A stretch of DNA of 48,590 nucleotides from NCBI GenBank assembly GCA_000509105.1, contig BAIF02000013.1, positions 1 to 48,590 of the forward strand. The letters are read 5' to 3'. Position 1 is the first letter of the stretch, and each line of letters begins with the position of its first letter. A program made the translations under genes and the position numbers. Shown here piece after piece: positions 5,673-14,569 of this stretch. Origin of the DNA: Clostridiales bacterium VE202-21. Its GTDB lineage: Bacteria; Bacillota; Clostridia; Lachnospirales; Lachnospiraceae. The notes beneath the pieces were generated by a model, which saw nothing but the letters and a program-made list of their open reading frames with translations, was not told the DNA's origin and ran no database searches.

Positions 5673-5875
5673 GAACGCCGTATTTACGGGAAATACTTTT
5701 ACCTGAGTTTAAATAAGTCTTAAAATGCATCTTCAATGTTAATTGAGGATGCATTTTTTTGACATTGAGGAGGGCTTATGGTAAACTAAGGACAGAATTA
5801 TCTGCACATGTGCGTATAAACGGGCGTATGCCGGATAAAAGATATAAATAATATTATATGAACGAGGTGAGTGCA
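5673..5875. other. Intergenic region before the acidic AAA+ gene
   Basis: Apart from the terminator hairpin at 5723 to 5760, I see only an A+T-rich stretch (5840 to 5858) that could hold the promoter of the following gene. No clear -35 box is visible. Confidence 0.4.
5723..5760 (+). terminator. Strong intrinsic terminator
   Basis: Fifteen bases (5723 to 5737) pair with 5742 to 5756, with one T-G pair and a four-base loop, followed by more T. It would isolate the chromosomal gene from prophage transcription. Confidence 0.85.
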
Positions 5876-8800
5876 GTGGATAAGTACGAATATAAGTTAA
5901 AGACAGAACAGATGCTTGAACTTATGGAAAGCGGTGCATATAATAAAGCCGCCGAGATTGCGGATACCATCGACTGGAAGAGAGTCAGAAACGCCACTAT
6001 GCTGACAAATGTCAGTGACATATATGAGAGGAACGGGGACAATCAGAAGAGTTATGAGGTTCTGAATATTGCTTATCATCGTGCAGAAGGCAGCAGGAAG
6101 GTTATCTATCGTTTATGCGCTCTGGCACTTAAAACAGGAAATGTAGATGAAGCCATTGACTATTATGATGATTTTATGCAGGTTGCGCCGAAAGATCCCA
6201 ACCAGCATATTTTGAGATACAAGATATTAAGAGCCAGAAGGGCTCCGGTTGAGCAGCAGATTGAGGCTCTCGAGGAGTTTAAGAAGGCAGAGTACATTGA
6301 AGAATGGGCGTATGAACTGGCCAGACTGTATCAGGAGGCCGGTATGACGGCAGAGTGTCTGGAGGAATGCGACGACCTGATCCTCTGGTTCAGCGAAGGG
6401 AAGTTTGTTTATAAGGCGATGGAACTCAAGATGCAGTATAAACAGCTTACACCTTCACAGCAGGAGAAGTATGACCATCGCTACGAAAAGATTGAATCAG
6501 AAACAGAAGAACTTCCTGATCTGACAGAATATCAGGCAAGAAAGGCAGCCCTGGCGGCAGACGGGCTGGACAGCGATGATGCGGATGACACGGACACGCC
6601 GGCAGAAGTAGATGATGTCGTGTATGAAGCGGCAGATGACGATGAGGTTCCGGCGGAAGCGGATTCAGCAGAGCCAGAGCAGAATCATGAGGAGATGCCG
6701 GAGACAGAAGAGCCGGATGATCTTCCGGTAGACGAGACGGTGCAGAGACTGGAGCAAAAAGGAATTGGCAGCAGGATGAAGCTGGAGGATGCTCTGCAGA
6801 GTCTTTTGCGGCCCAAAAAGGAAGAACAAGAAGCTGAGGCAGAAGAAGAGCTTGAAGAAGAAGACATACCTGAGCTTGAGGCAGCAATTGAAGAGATCGA
6901 ATCAGTAATTGATCTGGAGCTTGTAAATAAATATGCAGTGAAGCGTAAAAGAGAGATTCACTTTGACAAAGATTTGGAAGAATTGAAAGCGGAACCTCTG
7001 GAGGAGGAACTTTCCGGCGATATAGAGGAAGATCCGTCTCAGGAAGAGAAAGCTGCAATCGAAGCTGCGGATGGAGAACTGCAGGAAGCGGCAGAGGAAA
7101 TCCTCAGCGAAGTATTCTCTGAGGAAGCTCAGGGAGCAGCAGGGGCGGGACTCTTAGAAGAGACGGAAGGAATTGACGGCGATTTATTGGAAGAAGTTCT
7201 TGAATCAGCAGAAGCGGAGCTTTGGGATGAGGAGCCTTTGGAAGAGGATGTGGATTCTGTTGAAGAATCATGGGATGGTGAGGCGTTAGAGGATACAGAA
7301 GACGAGCCGCTGGAGGAAGAACTGTTGGAAGATACTGAAGAGGAACTGCTTGAAGAGGAACCAATGGAAGAGCCGGCAGAGGAGCTGTCAGAAGACGCTT
7401 ATGAGGAACTGTCAGAAGAAGCGCCAGCGGAAGCACTGACAGAGGATGAATTGAAGGAAACAGAGCCAGAGGAAGAACCAGCGGAAGAGCTGCAGGAAGA
7501 AGAGCCGGTATATGATTTAGCGGAAGAGTTTACCGGGGACGAATTACTGGAAGATTCGGGGGAAGAACTGCTGGAGGAAGAGTCCGCTTATGGCTTAGAT
7601 GAGGAATTTACCGAGGAAGAATTACTGGAAGACCCCACGGGTGATCTTCCGAAAGAAGAGTCTGCGTATCGTTCAGAGGATGAAATTTTCGTGGAAGAAA
7701 TAAAGGAAGATTCCACGGATGATCTGCGGGACGAGGAACACACGTCTAGTTTAGAAGAAGATATATTGGAAGATGCAGCGGAAGAATTGACGGAGGACGA
7801 ACCGTTAACAGAAAGTGAAGTTGAACTTCAGGAGGAGCCACATGTAGAAGCACCTGAGAGAATAGAAGAAGCAGCAAAAGCAGATAATATTAAGCAGGAG
7901 AATAAAAAGCCGGTGAATGACGATCAGGTTGAAGGCCAGCTCAGCATCGAAGATATTTTGATGGGTATAGGACATGATGAGCAGGAAGAACCGGCAGAAG
8001 AGGACAAGATGGAAGAAAAGAAGAAAAATGCGGAACCGATACTGCCGCCGGATATTCAGAGACTGATAGATGAGATTGAGGGAGTGCTGCCTGAGGAGCC
8101 TCAACCGGTGAGAAGAACGTCGGGACGGTCTGACGAACCACGTGAGAATATGGGAGCAATTACGCAGCAGCTCCGTATCGACGATATTGCGGAGTTCTTG
8201 GATGCTTCAGACGATCTGAAGGAAGATATGGAAAGCTTTATTGACGATCTTCCGGAGGAAGTTGAGGAGTATGAGGACTCTTATGAAGAAGAGTACGATG
8301 ATGCGGAGGAATCCTATCAAGAAGAAGAGGAATTTACGGCAGAATATGAAGAAACCGATGAACTCTATGATGATGAATATGATGACGGACAGGATGACTT
8401 CGAAGAGGAGTATGAAGAGGAAGAATATCCGGAAGACGAGTTTGATGACGGTGAAACATATGAGGAAGACTACGAGGATGCCGGGGCAGAATCATATGAA
8501 GAGGAGTATGATCAGGATTACTATGATGAGTATGAGGAGGAACTGGCAGAATACGATGCAGAGGAGCCGTCTGATGACATAGAAGATATAGCGGCTGGGC
8601 TGGAGGAAGAGTTCCGCCCGAATCCGGAGCATGCGGAAGGATTTGATGACAGGGAGATACCTGACGATGATGACGGTATTGATATTATGTCTGCAACGAC
8701 CCCGCTGAGCCGTAAAGAGACCGCTAAAATGATTGCTACAGGCAAGACCGCGCCGCTTCCGCTCAATGAGATATCAGATGCCCTTTCTATGTCAGACACG

Positions 8801-9622
8801 GGATTTGTAGTCCATGGAAGATATGACCTGGAGACACAGAGCGGGATCGGGACAAGGGCCGGACTTACCGAGGAGCAGAAAAAGTTATTCTCTTATTTCG
8901 TGCCGGTACGCGGCATGAGTGAGCAGCTAGTGGATGTACTTGAACAGGATCATAACTGTTCAAACCGCAATGGAACTTCCAAAACGGGCAACCTTCTCAT
9001 TATTGGTAATAAAGGGAATGGGAAAACAGTTCTGGCTGTGGACGTTGTGAAAGCAATCCAGAAGCAGAGAAATATCAGACAGGGTAAGGTTGCAATTGTT
9101 ACGGGCGACTCTTTGAATAAGAAGAAAATCAGTGATATTTTTGAAAAATTGTATGGCGGCGCTTTGATCATAGAGAAGGCCGGAAAGCTGAATGAAAAGA
9201 CCGTGGCTAGGCTGAATAAGGCGATGGAAAGAGATACGGGAGAGATGATGGTGGTTCTGGAGGAGCAGAGAAAGCCTTTGGACAGACTGCTTTCTTCTAA
9301 CAGGGAGTTCCGCAGGAAGTTTACAAGCCGTTTGGAAGTGCCGATTTTCATTAACGATGAGCTTGTTACATTCGGCCAAACGTATGCTCAGGAGAACGGA
9401 TACCGCATTGATGAGATGGGGATTCTTGCATTATACAGCAGGATTGACGCACTTCAGAGAGAGGATCATGCAGTTACAGTAGCTGAAGTTAAGGAAGTCA
9501 TGGATGAGGCTATGGAACATTCTCAGAAGGCATCTGCTAAGAAGCTGGTTAAACGAGTATTTGGCAAAAATACGGATGATGCTGACAGGATTATCTTATC
9601 AGAAAAGGATTTTAATATATAA
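5876..9622 (+). CDS. Giant acidic protein: TPR-like head, altered CbxX-type AAA+ tail
   Basis: A 1248-aa protein. The GTG at 5876 is preferred because GAGGTGAG precedes it; the ATG at 5858 has no ribosome site. Residues 1 to 210 are helical and TPR-like. About 215 to 920 is extremely rich in Glu and Asp, with long repeats of the LLEEE / AEELTEDE style, and is predicted to be disordered. About 930 to 1240 resembles the CbxX/CfxQ (SpoVK-like) AAA+ fold: Walker A GNKGNGKT near 1043; LYGGALIIEKAGKL where family members have an FIDEA Walker B; and REFRRKFTSRLEVPIF at the sensor/arginine region. The Walker B acids appear to be changed to Glu-Lys. No membrane segment is seen. A scaffold or remodelling role is inferred. 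It lies 170 bases upstream of glgB, but a terminator separates them. Confidence 0.75.
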   Translation: MDKYEYKLKTEQMLELMESGAYNKAAEIADTIDWKRVRNATMLTNVSDIYERNGDNQKSYEVLNIAYHRAEGSRKVIYRLCALALKTGNVDEAIDYYDDFMQVAPKDPNQHILRYKILRARRAPVEQQIEALEEFKKAEYIEEWAYELARLYQEAGMTAECLEECDDLILWFSEGKFVYKAMELKMQYKQLTPSQQEKYDHRYEKIESETEELPDLTEYQARKAALAADGLDSDDADDTDTPAEVDDVVYEAADDDEVPAEADSAEPEQNHEEMPETEEPDDLPVDETVQRLEQKGIGSRMKLEDALQSLLRPKKEEQEAEAEEELEEEDIPELEAAIEEIESVIDLELVNKYAVKRKREIHFDKDLEELKAEPLEEELSGDIEEDPSQEEKAAIEAADGELQEAAEEILSEVFSEEAQGAAGAGLLEETEGIDGDLLEEVLESAEAELWDEEPLEEDVDSVEESWDGEALEDTEDEPLEEELLEDTEEELLEEEPMEEPAEELSEDAYEELSEEAPAEALTEDELKETEPEEEPAEELQEEEPVYDLAEEFTGDELLEDSGEELLEEESAYGLDEEFTEEELLEDPTGDLPKEESAYRSEDEIFVEEIKEDSTDDLRDEEHTSSLEEDILEDAAEELTEDEPLTESEVELQEEPHVEAPERIEEAAKADNIKQENKKPVNDDQVEGQLSIEDILMGIGHDEQEEPAEEDKMEEKKKNAEPILPPDIQRLIDEIEGVLPEEPQPVRRTSGRSDEPRENMGAITQQLRIDDIAEFLDASDDLKEDMESFIDDLPEEVEEYEDSYEEEYDDAEESYQEEEEFTAEYEETDELYDDEYDDGQDDFEEEYEEEEYPEDEFDDGETYEEDYEDAGAESYEEEYDQDYYDEYEEELAEYDAEEPSDDIEDIAAGLEEEFRPNPEHAEGFDDREIPDDDDGIDIMSATTPLSRKETAKMIATGKTAPLPLNEISDALSMSDTGFVVHGRYDLETQSGIGTRAGLTEEQKKLFSYFVPVRGMSEQLVDVLEQDHNCSNRNGTSKTGNLLIIGNKGNGKTVLAVDVVKAIQKQRNIRQGKVAIVTGDSLNKKKISDIFEKLYGGALIIEKAGKLNEKTVARLNKAMERDTGEMMVVLEEQRKPLDRLLSSNREFRRKFTSRLEVPIFINDELVTFGQTYAQENGYRIDEMGILALYSRIDALQREDHAVTVAEVKEVMDEAMEHSQKASAKKLVKRVFGKNTDDADRIILSEKDFNI

Positions 9623-9627
9623 TAGTG

Positions 9628-9666
9628 AAAACAGACAGATTCTGCTGAGTCTGTCTGTTTTATTTC
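9628..9666 (+). terminator. Intrinsic terminator
   Basis: AAAACAGACAGA (9628 to 9639) pairs with TCTGTCTGTTTT (9650 to 9661). It ends the acidic-protein transcript, so glgB needs its own promoter. Confidence 0.85.
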
Positions 9667-9794
9667 CAGACGGTAAATGCTTTTAGGGCATTATGTATCA
9701 GAACTCTGTGACTTGCAGAGAAGGATTTCTCTTTCCTTTTCCGGTCATATCAAGTATAATTGAACATATAAAATACGAGCAGTGAGGTGGGCTT

Positions 9795-11720
9795 ATGGGA
9801 AAGAATAAAACCGTACAAAAGAAAGTGAAGCCTTATGAAATTGGGGAATTAGACCAGTATCTGTTCGGCCAGGGGACACATTATGAGATCTATAAAAAGC
9901 TTGGTGCCCACAAGGTGACAGTGAGGGGAAAAGAGGGCGTTTACTTTGCGGTATGGGCGCCGAATGCAAGGCGTGTGTCTGTAGTGGGTGATTTCAACGA
10001 ATGGGACTTTGAAGAGAATTATATGGAACGACAGGAACCTGCGGGAATCTATACCTGCTTTATTCCCGGGGTGCAGGACGGTGATTTATATAAGTTCTGT
10101 ATAGAGACGATGCAGGGAAAACGGCTCTTCAAGGCAGATCCATTTGCCAATTATGCGGAGATGCGTCCGGGGACGGCTTCCAGAATTACAGACATTTCGC
10201 ATTTGTCATGGACGGACGGCGAATGGATGGAAGCAAGAAAGGATTGGGACAGCAGGGAAAATCCGCTGGCTATTTATGAGGTGCACCTGGGTTCCTGGAT
10301 GCGACATCCGGGCAGAGAAGATGAAGGGTTTTACACCTATAGAGATTTTGCCAAAGCCATTGTGAAGTATGTAAAAGAGATGGGTTACACCCATGTAGAG
10401 CTAATGGGGATGGCAGAACATCCTTTTGACGGCTCTTGGGGATACCAGGTGACCGGATATTATGCGCCTACATGCAGGTATGGTACACCGGAAGACTTTG
10501 CATATATGATTAATTATCTGCACAGGAATAAGATCGGGGTTATTCTGGACTGGGTACCTGCGCATTTCCCTAAGGATGCACATGGGCTGGCTGATTTTGA
10601 CGGCACGCCGGTTTTTGAGTATGCAGATCCAAAAAAGGGAGAGCATCCGGATTGGGGAACTAAGATTTTCGATTATGGTAAACCGGAGGTTCAGAATTTT
10701 TTGATTGCCAATGCACTGTTCTGGATCGAGCATTATCATGTGGATGGTTTGAGAGTAGACGCGGTGGCTTCTATGCTATATCTGGATTACGGCAAGCAGG
10801 ATGGACAGTGGGTAGCTAATAAGTACGGCGGCAATCAGAACCTGGAAGCAATCGCATTCTTCAAGCATTTGAATTCTGTTATTTTGGGAAGGAATCACGG
10901 AGCAATGATGATTGCAGAGGAATCCACCGCATGGCCGAAGGTGACGGGTTCTCCGGAGGATGACGGGCTGGGATTCAGCTTGAAGTGGAATATGGGCTGG
11001 ATGCATGATTTTACAGAGTACATGAAGCTGGATCCGCTGTTTAGGAAGAATGCACACTATCAGATGTCATTTTCTATGGAATATGCTTACAGTGAGAACT
11101 ATATACTGGTACTTTCGCATGATGAGGTGGTGCATTTAAAGTGCTCCATGCTGAATAAGATGCCGGGGGAAGGCTTTGATAAGTTTGCGAATCTGAAGGC
11201 AGCATATGCGTTTATGATCGGGCATCCTGGGAAAAAGCTGCTCTTTATGGGACAGGATTTTGCTCAGCTTAGGGAGTGGAGCGAAGAACGGGAACTGGAC
11301 TGGTTTTTGCTTTCGGAGGAGCCGCATCAGCAGATACAGAGATTCTACCGCGACCTGCTTCATTTATATAGGAAGAACAAAGCGCTTTATGAGCTGGATG
11401 GGGATCCGGAGGGATTTGAATGGATCAACAAGGATGATACGTTCCGTAGTATTTTCAGTTTTGTAAGGCATTCAAAGGACAATAAAAAGAATCTGCTGTT
11501 TGTATGCAATTTTACGCCTGTTGACAGGCCGGATTACAGGGTTGGTGTTCCGAGACGGAAACAGTATAAGCTTGTATTGAACGGTGATGATAAGGAGTAC
11601 GGCGGAAGCGGTGAGGAGAGGCCTACCGTTTATAAGGCTGAGAAACAGGAATGTGACGGAAGGAAGTATTCTTTTGCATATCCGCTGCCGGGATATGGGG
11701 TTGCGGTATTTGAATTTTAA
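9795..11720 (+). CDS. glgB: 1,4-alpha-glucan (glycogen) branching enzyme
   Basis: A 641-aa protein that makes alpha-1,6 branches in glycogen by transferring cut alpha-1,4 chains. A CBM48-type N-terminal domain (about 50 to 130: VYFAVWAPNARRVSVVGDFN) is followed by the GH13 barrel. DWVPAHFPKD is conserved region I, DGLRVDAV carries the nucleophile Asp, AEEST the acid Glu, and LSHDEV the transition-state Asp, so the catalytic set is complete. A C-terminal beta domain ends in YGVAVFEF. Length is in the normal range for the shorter GlgB class. The start ATG has GAGGTG upstream. No other glycogen gene is adjacent. Confidence 0.96.
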   Translation: MGKNKTVQKKVKPYEIGELDQYLFGQGTHYEIYKKLGAHKVTVRGKEGVYFAVWAPNARRVSVVGDFNEWDFEENYMERQEPAGIYTCFIPGVQDGDLYKFCIETMQGKRLFKADPFANYAEMRPGTASRITDISHLSWTDGEWMEARKDWDSRENPLAIYEVHLGSWMRHPGREDEGFYTYRDFAKAIVKYVKEMGYTHVELMGMAEHPFDGSWGYQVTGYYAPTCRYGTPEDFAYMINYLHRNKIGVILDWVPAHFPKDAHGLADFDGTPVFEYADPKKGEHPDWGTKIFDYGKPEVQNFLIANALFWIEHYHVDGLRVDAVASMLYLDYGKQDGQWVANKYGGNQNLEAIAFFKHLNSVILGRNHGAMMIAEESTAWPKVTGSPEDDGLGFSLKWNMGWMHDFTEYMKLDPLFRKNAHYQMSFSMEYAYSENYILVLSHDEVVHLKCSMLNKMPGEGFDKFANLKAAYAFMIGHPGKKLLFMGQDFAQLREWSEERELDWFLLSEEPHQQIQRFYRDLLHLYRKNKALYELDGDPEGFEWINKDDTFRSIFSFVRHSKDNKKNLLFVCNFTPVDRPDYRVGVPRRKQYKLVLNGDDKEYGGSGEERPTVYKAEKQECDGRKYSFAYPLPGYGVAVFEF

Positions 11721-11737
11721 AGTTAAATATTAATTTT

Positions 11738-11784
11738 GGTACCGTAAAATGGCTGAAAATAGTTATTGTGCGGTACCTCTTTTA
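11738..11784 (+). terminator. Terminator after glgB
   Basis: GGTACCG (11738 to 11744) pairs with CGGTACC (11771 to 11777), followed by TCTTTTAT. Confidence 0.65.
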
Positions 11785-11841
11785 TATGGAAGGCTGATGA
11801 ATAAGAAGGTTCTGTAATAATACATTTGGAGGAGAATTGCG

Positions 11842-12768
11842 ATGGGTGGGAGTAAAAGGGAGTGTATTGAATTCCGGTTTTATGAAAAGCCTGATCAGGA
11901 GCCGGTTCTGGCATTGACGGGAGAAAGCTGGAACCGCGATTACAGCAAAGGAAATAAAGAACTTCATTTTCATAATATGGTAGAGATAGGATATTGCCAT
12001 AGGGGTAAGGGACAGGTGGTATTAAACAAGGAGTACTATGATTATAAAGAAGGGGCATTTACCTTTATTCCGCAAAATTATCCGCATTCGACGAACAGTG
12101 ATATCAGGAGCCATTGGGGGTTTCTCTATTTTGATGCAGAGGAGCTTATATTAGATGCATTCAGCAGCAACTTGTATAAAGGCGAAAAGATACGGACGAG
12201 CATTACAACGGATGCATATGTACTAACTATAAGTGAGGTGCCTTATCTGGGAAATCTGGTATTAATGGTTTTCGAGCTCGCAAGCCAGGGCGGTAACTAC
12301 TCGAAAGATTCTATCCGATGTGCATTAATGAATATAATCTTTCAAATATTACGCATAAAAGAAGCAGGTGTGCAGTCATCCAGTTCAGAAAACAGGAGCA
12401 AGATTGTATCTGCCTTAGAGTATATAAGCAAGCATTATACTGAAGAGATTATGATTGGGGACCTGGCGGAATGCTGTCATTTAAGTGAAACGCATTTCCG
12501 AAGGCTTTTTCAAACGGACATGAATATGACGCCTGTAGAGTATATTAATCTTATTCGTGTACAGGCTGCATGTGATTTGATGAAAAAAGAAGACTGCCAA
12601 ATGGAACAGGTAGCCGCCCGGGCAGGATATCAGACGATGTCTACTTTTAACAGAAATTTCAAGCAGATTATTGGGATCAGCCCATATCAGTGGAAAAAGC
12701 AGGTAACATCGAATGTAAGAGGGAGAGGAAAATACCGGGTTCATGCGAAAAAAGGTTGGGAATTTTAA
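11842..12768 (+). CDS. AraC-family transcriptional regulator
   Basis: A 308-aa regulator. Residues 20 to 130 form a cupin-like sensor domain (HFHNMVEIGYCHRGKG, and FTFIPQNYPHSTN, the usual sugar-sensing pattern of family members). Residues about 195 to 300 carry the two helix-turn-helix units of AraC/XylS proteins (MIGDLAECCHLSETHFRRLF and MEQVAARAGYQTMSTFNRNFK). GGAGGAG precedes the ATG. Its place upstream of the binding-protein gene, on the same strand, suggests that it activates the importer operon when substrate is present. The 13054 to 13074 palindrome is a possible binding site. Confidence 0.93.
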   Translation: MGGSKRECIEFRFYEKPDQEPVLALTGESWNRDYSKGNKELHFHNMVEIGYCHRGKGQVVLNKEYYDYKEGAFTFIPQNYPHSTNSDIRSHWGFLYFDAEELILDAFSSNLYKGEKIRTSITTDAYVLTISEVPYLGNLVLMVFELASQGGNYSKDSIRCALMNIIFQILRIKEAGVQSSSSENRSKIVSALEYISKHYTEEIMIGDLAECCHLSETHFRRLFQTDMNMTPVEYINLIRVQAACDLMKKEDCQMEQVAARAGYQTMSTFNRNFKQIIGISPYQWKKQVTSNVRGRGKYRVHAKKGWEF

Positions 12769-12874
12769 GGTTATTGATGAAGGGGCAGGCATGTTTTTTA
12801 TAAACGGGGCTGATGCTAAATAGATGAGTAATCATTTATGGAGCAGAGGCCCTTATTTTATATTGCATTAACGA

Positions 12875-12939
12875 TACCTAAAGGGCGTCCTGTCACACAT
12901 GCTGCGGGTGAGTCTGCAGCAGAGCTGCAGAATAAAGGA
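12875..12939 (+). ncRNA. Two-copy structured intergenic motif, copy A
   Basis: The block from TACCTAAAGGGC to AAAGG aligns along its length with the one at 43446 to 43515. Shared pieces are TACCT, AAGGGC, TCC, CATG, CTGCGGG and AAGG. A hairpin, CTGCAGC-AGA-GCTGCAG (12914 to 12930), has two compensatory pair changes in the other copy. It may be a structured RNA or a small repeated element. Here it follows the araC gene and lies upstream of the importer promoter. Confidence 0.5.
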
Positions 12940-12992
12940 CATAATTAGTACAAATAAAATGGTCGAATTTGCTTTTTTTAAGAGCATTAATG

Positions 12993-13074
12993 TTAACAAT
13001 CGGAAAAAAGGCGATGGTATAATATACCCATAACAATTATAGAACAGGTTAGAATATGTACAAAATGTACATAT
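12993..13074 (+). promoter_or_regulatory. Importer promoter region with palindromic operator
   Basis: A -10 TATAAT at 13018 to 13023 has a TTAACA 19 bases upstream (12993 to 12998). That long spacer would fit an activator-dependent promoter. Downstream, an inverted repeat with 9-base arms (ATATGTACA at 13054 to 13062, TGTACATAT at 13066 to 13074) lies in the leader. It could be an operator for the AraC protein or for another regulator. Confidence 0.5.
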
Positions 13075-13174
13075 GAAGGCCGTTCTGCTGATATACCGGT
13101 ATTATCGTTTAAAACTAAATGTAAATGAAACCAAGTGGATGGCAAACAGTACGGGAAATTTAGGAGGAAAGAGA

Positions 13175-14494
13175 ATGAAAAAGAAAATTGTGGCACTTTT
13201 ACTTACTGCTGTTATGGCAGGCGGGCTTATTGCATGCGGAAGTGGTGAAAAAGCGGACACTCCAAAAGATGAAAAAACAAGTGAAGAAAGCGGGAAGGGA
13301 GACAGCCTGACCGTGTGGTGCTGGGATCCGGCATTCAGTATTGTAGCCCTGGAAGAGGCAGAGGCTATTTATCAAAAAGAAAATCCGAACTTTGAGTTAA
13401 ATATTGTTGAGACTCCCTGGGAGGATGTACAGACAAAACTGACGACCGCGGCTACATCGGGCGATTTAAGTACTCTGCCGGATATTCTGCTGATACAGGA
13501 TAATGCGTTTCAGAAAAATACATTAAGTTATCCGGACGCCTTTGTGGATTTGACTGATTCCGGAATACAATTCAATGAATTCAGCCCTGGTAAAGTGGGA
13601 TTCTCAACTGTTGATGGAAAGAATTACGGGGTTCCGTTTGATAATGGGACATGTATCGGCTGCTACCGGACAGACTACCTGGAGCAGGCAGGCCTGACAA
13701 TTGATGACTTTACGGATATTACATGGGATCAGTACATAGAGAACGGGAAAAAGGTTTTAGAAGCAACAGGAAAACCGCTTATGACACAGTATGGCGGAGA
13801 GCCTGATCTGATTTGTGAAATGCTGCAGTCAGCAGGTGCATCTATGTTCAAAGAAGACGGCAGTGCGAATCTGTCGGATAACGAAGTCTTGGAAAAAGCA
13901 ATGGGGATCTATGCTGAACTTGTTGAGACAGGAGTACTTCAGCTGGTAAATGACTGGAATGCATATGTGGAAACTATTACAAAAGGAAACGTAGCAGGTA
14001 CTATCAATGGATGCTGGATCCTTGGAACGATTCAGAGCTCTGAAGACCAGGCCGGGAAATGGGCAATTACAAATATGCCGAAGATGGACGGAGTTGATAA
14101 TGCTACAAATTATTCAAGCAATGGCGGATCCAGCTGGGCAGTTACATCTAATTCTGAAAACCCGGATCTAGCGATTGATTTCTTAAATAAGACATTTGCC
14201 GGAAGCGTAGAATTTTATGAAAACATTCTGCCATCTACAGGCGCCCTAACAACCTATCTGCCTGCTGGAGACAGCGAAGTCTATGCAGAACCACAGGAGT
14301 TCTTTAACGGGGATGCAATCTATGAGAAAATAACAAAGTATGCAGGCAAGGTTCCAAGCAATATTACTGGTATGTATTATTTTGATGCAAGAGATGCTGT
14401 GGCAACAGCTCTGAGTAATGTGGTCAATGGAGCTGACATTTCTTCAGAATTAAAGACTGCAGAAGAGACAGTAGAATTTAGTATGGGTAAATAA
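13175..14494 (+). CDS. Sugar ABC transporter substrate-binding lipoprotein
   Basis: A 439-aa protein. Start at the ATG at 13175 with AGGAGGAAAG upstream; the open frame extends further but without a ribosome site. A lipoprotein signal with lipobox LIAC (Cys21) is followed by a Lys/Glu-rich linker. The rest matches the family 1 solute-binding fold of carbohydrate importers (VWCWDPAF near residue 46, later PDILLIQDN and YGVPFDNG). It would be anchored outside the membrane and deliver substrate to the two permeases encoded next. The substrate cannot be read from sequence. No ATPase subunit is in the operon; such importers often share one encoded elsewhere. Confidence 0.94.
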   Translation: MKKKIVALLLTAVMAGGLIACGSGEKADTPKDEKTSEESGKGDSLTVWCWDPAFSIVALEEAEAIYQKENPNFELNIVETPWEDVQTKLTTAATSGDLSTLPDILLIQDNAFQKNTLSYPDAFVDLTDSGIQFNEFSPGKVGFSTVDGKNYGVPFDNGTCIGCYRTDYLEQAGLTIDDFTDITWDQYIENGKKVLEATGKPLMTQYGGEPDLICEMLQSAGASMFKEDGSANLSDNEVLEKAMGIYAELVETGVLQLVNDWNAYVETITKGNVAGTINGCWILGTIQSSEDQAGKWAITNMPKMDGVDNATNYSSNGGSSWAVTSNSENPDLAIDFLNKTFAGSVEFYENILPSTGALTTYLPAGDSEVYAEPQEFFNGDAIYEKITKYAGKVPSNITGMYYFDARDAVATALSNVVNGADISSELKTAEETVEFSMGK

Positions 14495-14518
14495 AAGAAC
14501 CCTGATATGCTTAGAGAT

Positions 14519-14550
14519 GGATCAGTTTGGGTTCAAACTGATCCATTTTA
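14519..14550 (+). terminator. Attenuating hairpin inside the importer operon
   Basis: GGATCAGTTT (14519 to 14528) pairs with AAACTGATCC (14535 to 14544) around a six-base loop, followed by ATTTTA. It lies just before the permease gene. Partial termination here would give more binding protein than permease. Confidence 0.7.
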
Positions 14551-14569
14551 AATGAAAGGAGACAAAGGC

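Noticed and set aside
6447..8582. Several long open frames opposite or shifted from the acidic protein
   Set aside because: They are produced by the biased GAA/GAG codons of the acidic repeats. They have no ribosome sites and read as low-complexity Pro/Leu/Ser or Met/Arg runs.
13073..13174. N-terminal extension of the binding protein
   Set aside because: The extra 34 residues precede a perfect lipoprotein signal and overlap the operator palindrome. The ATG at 13175 has the ribosome site.
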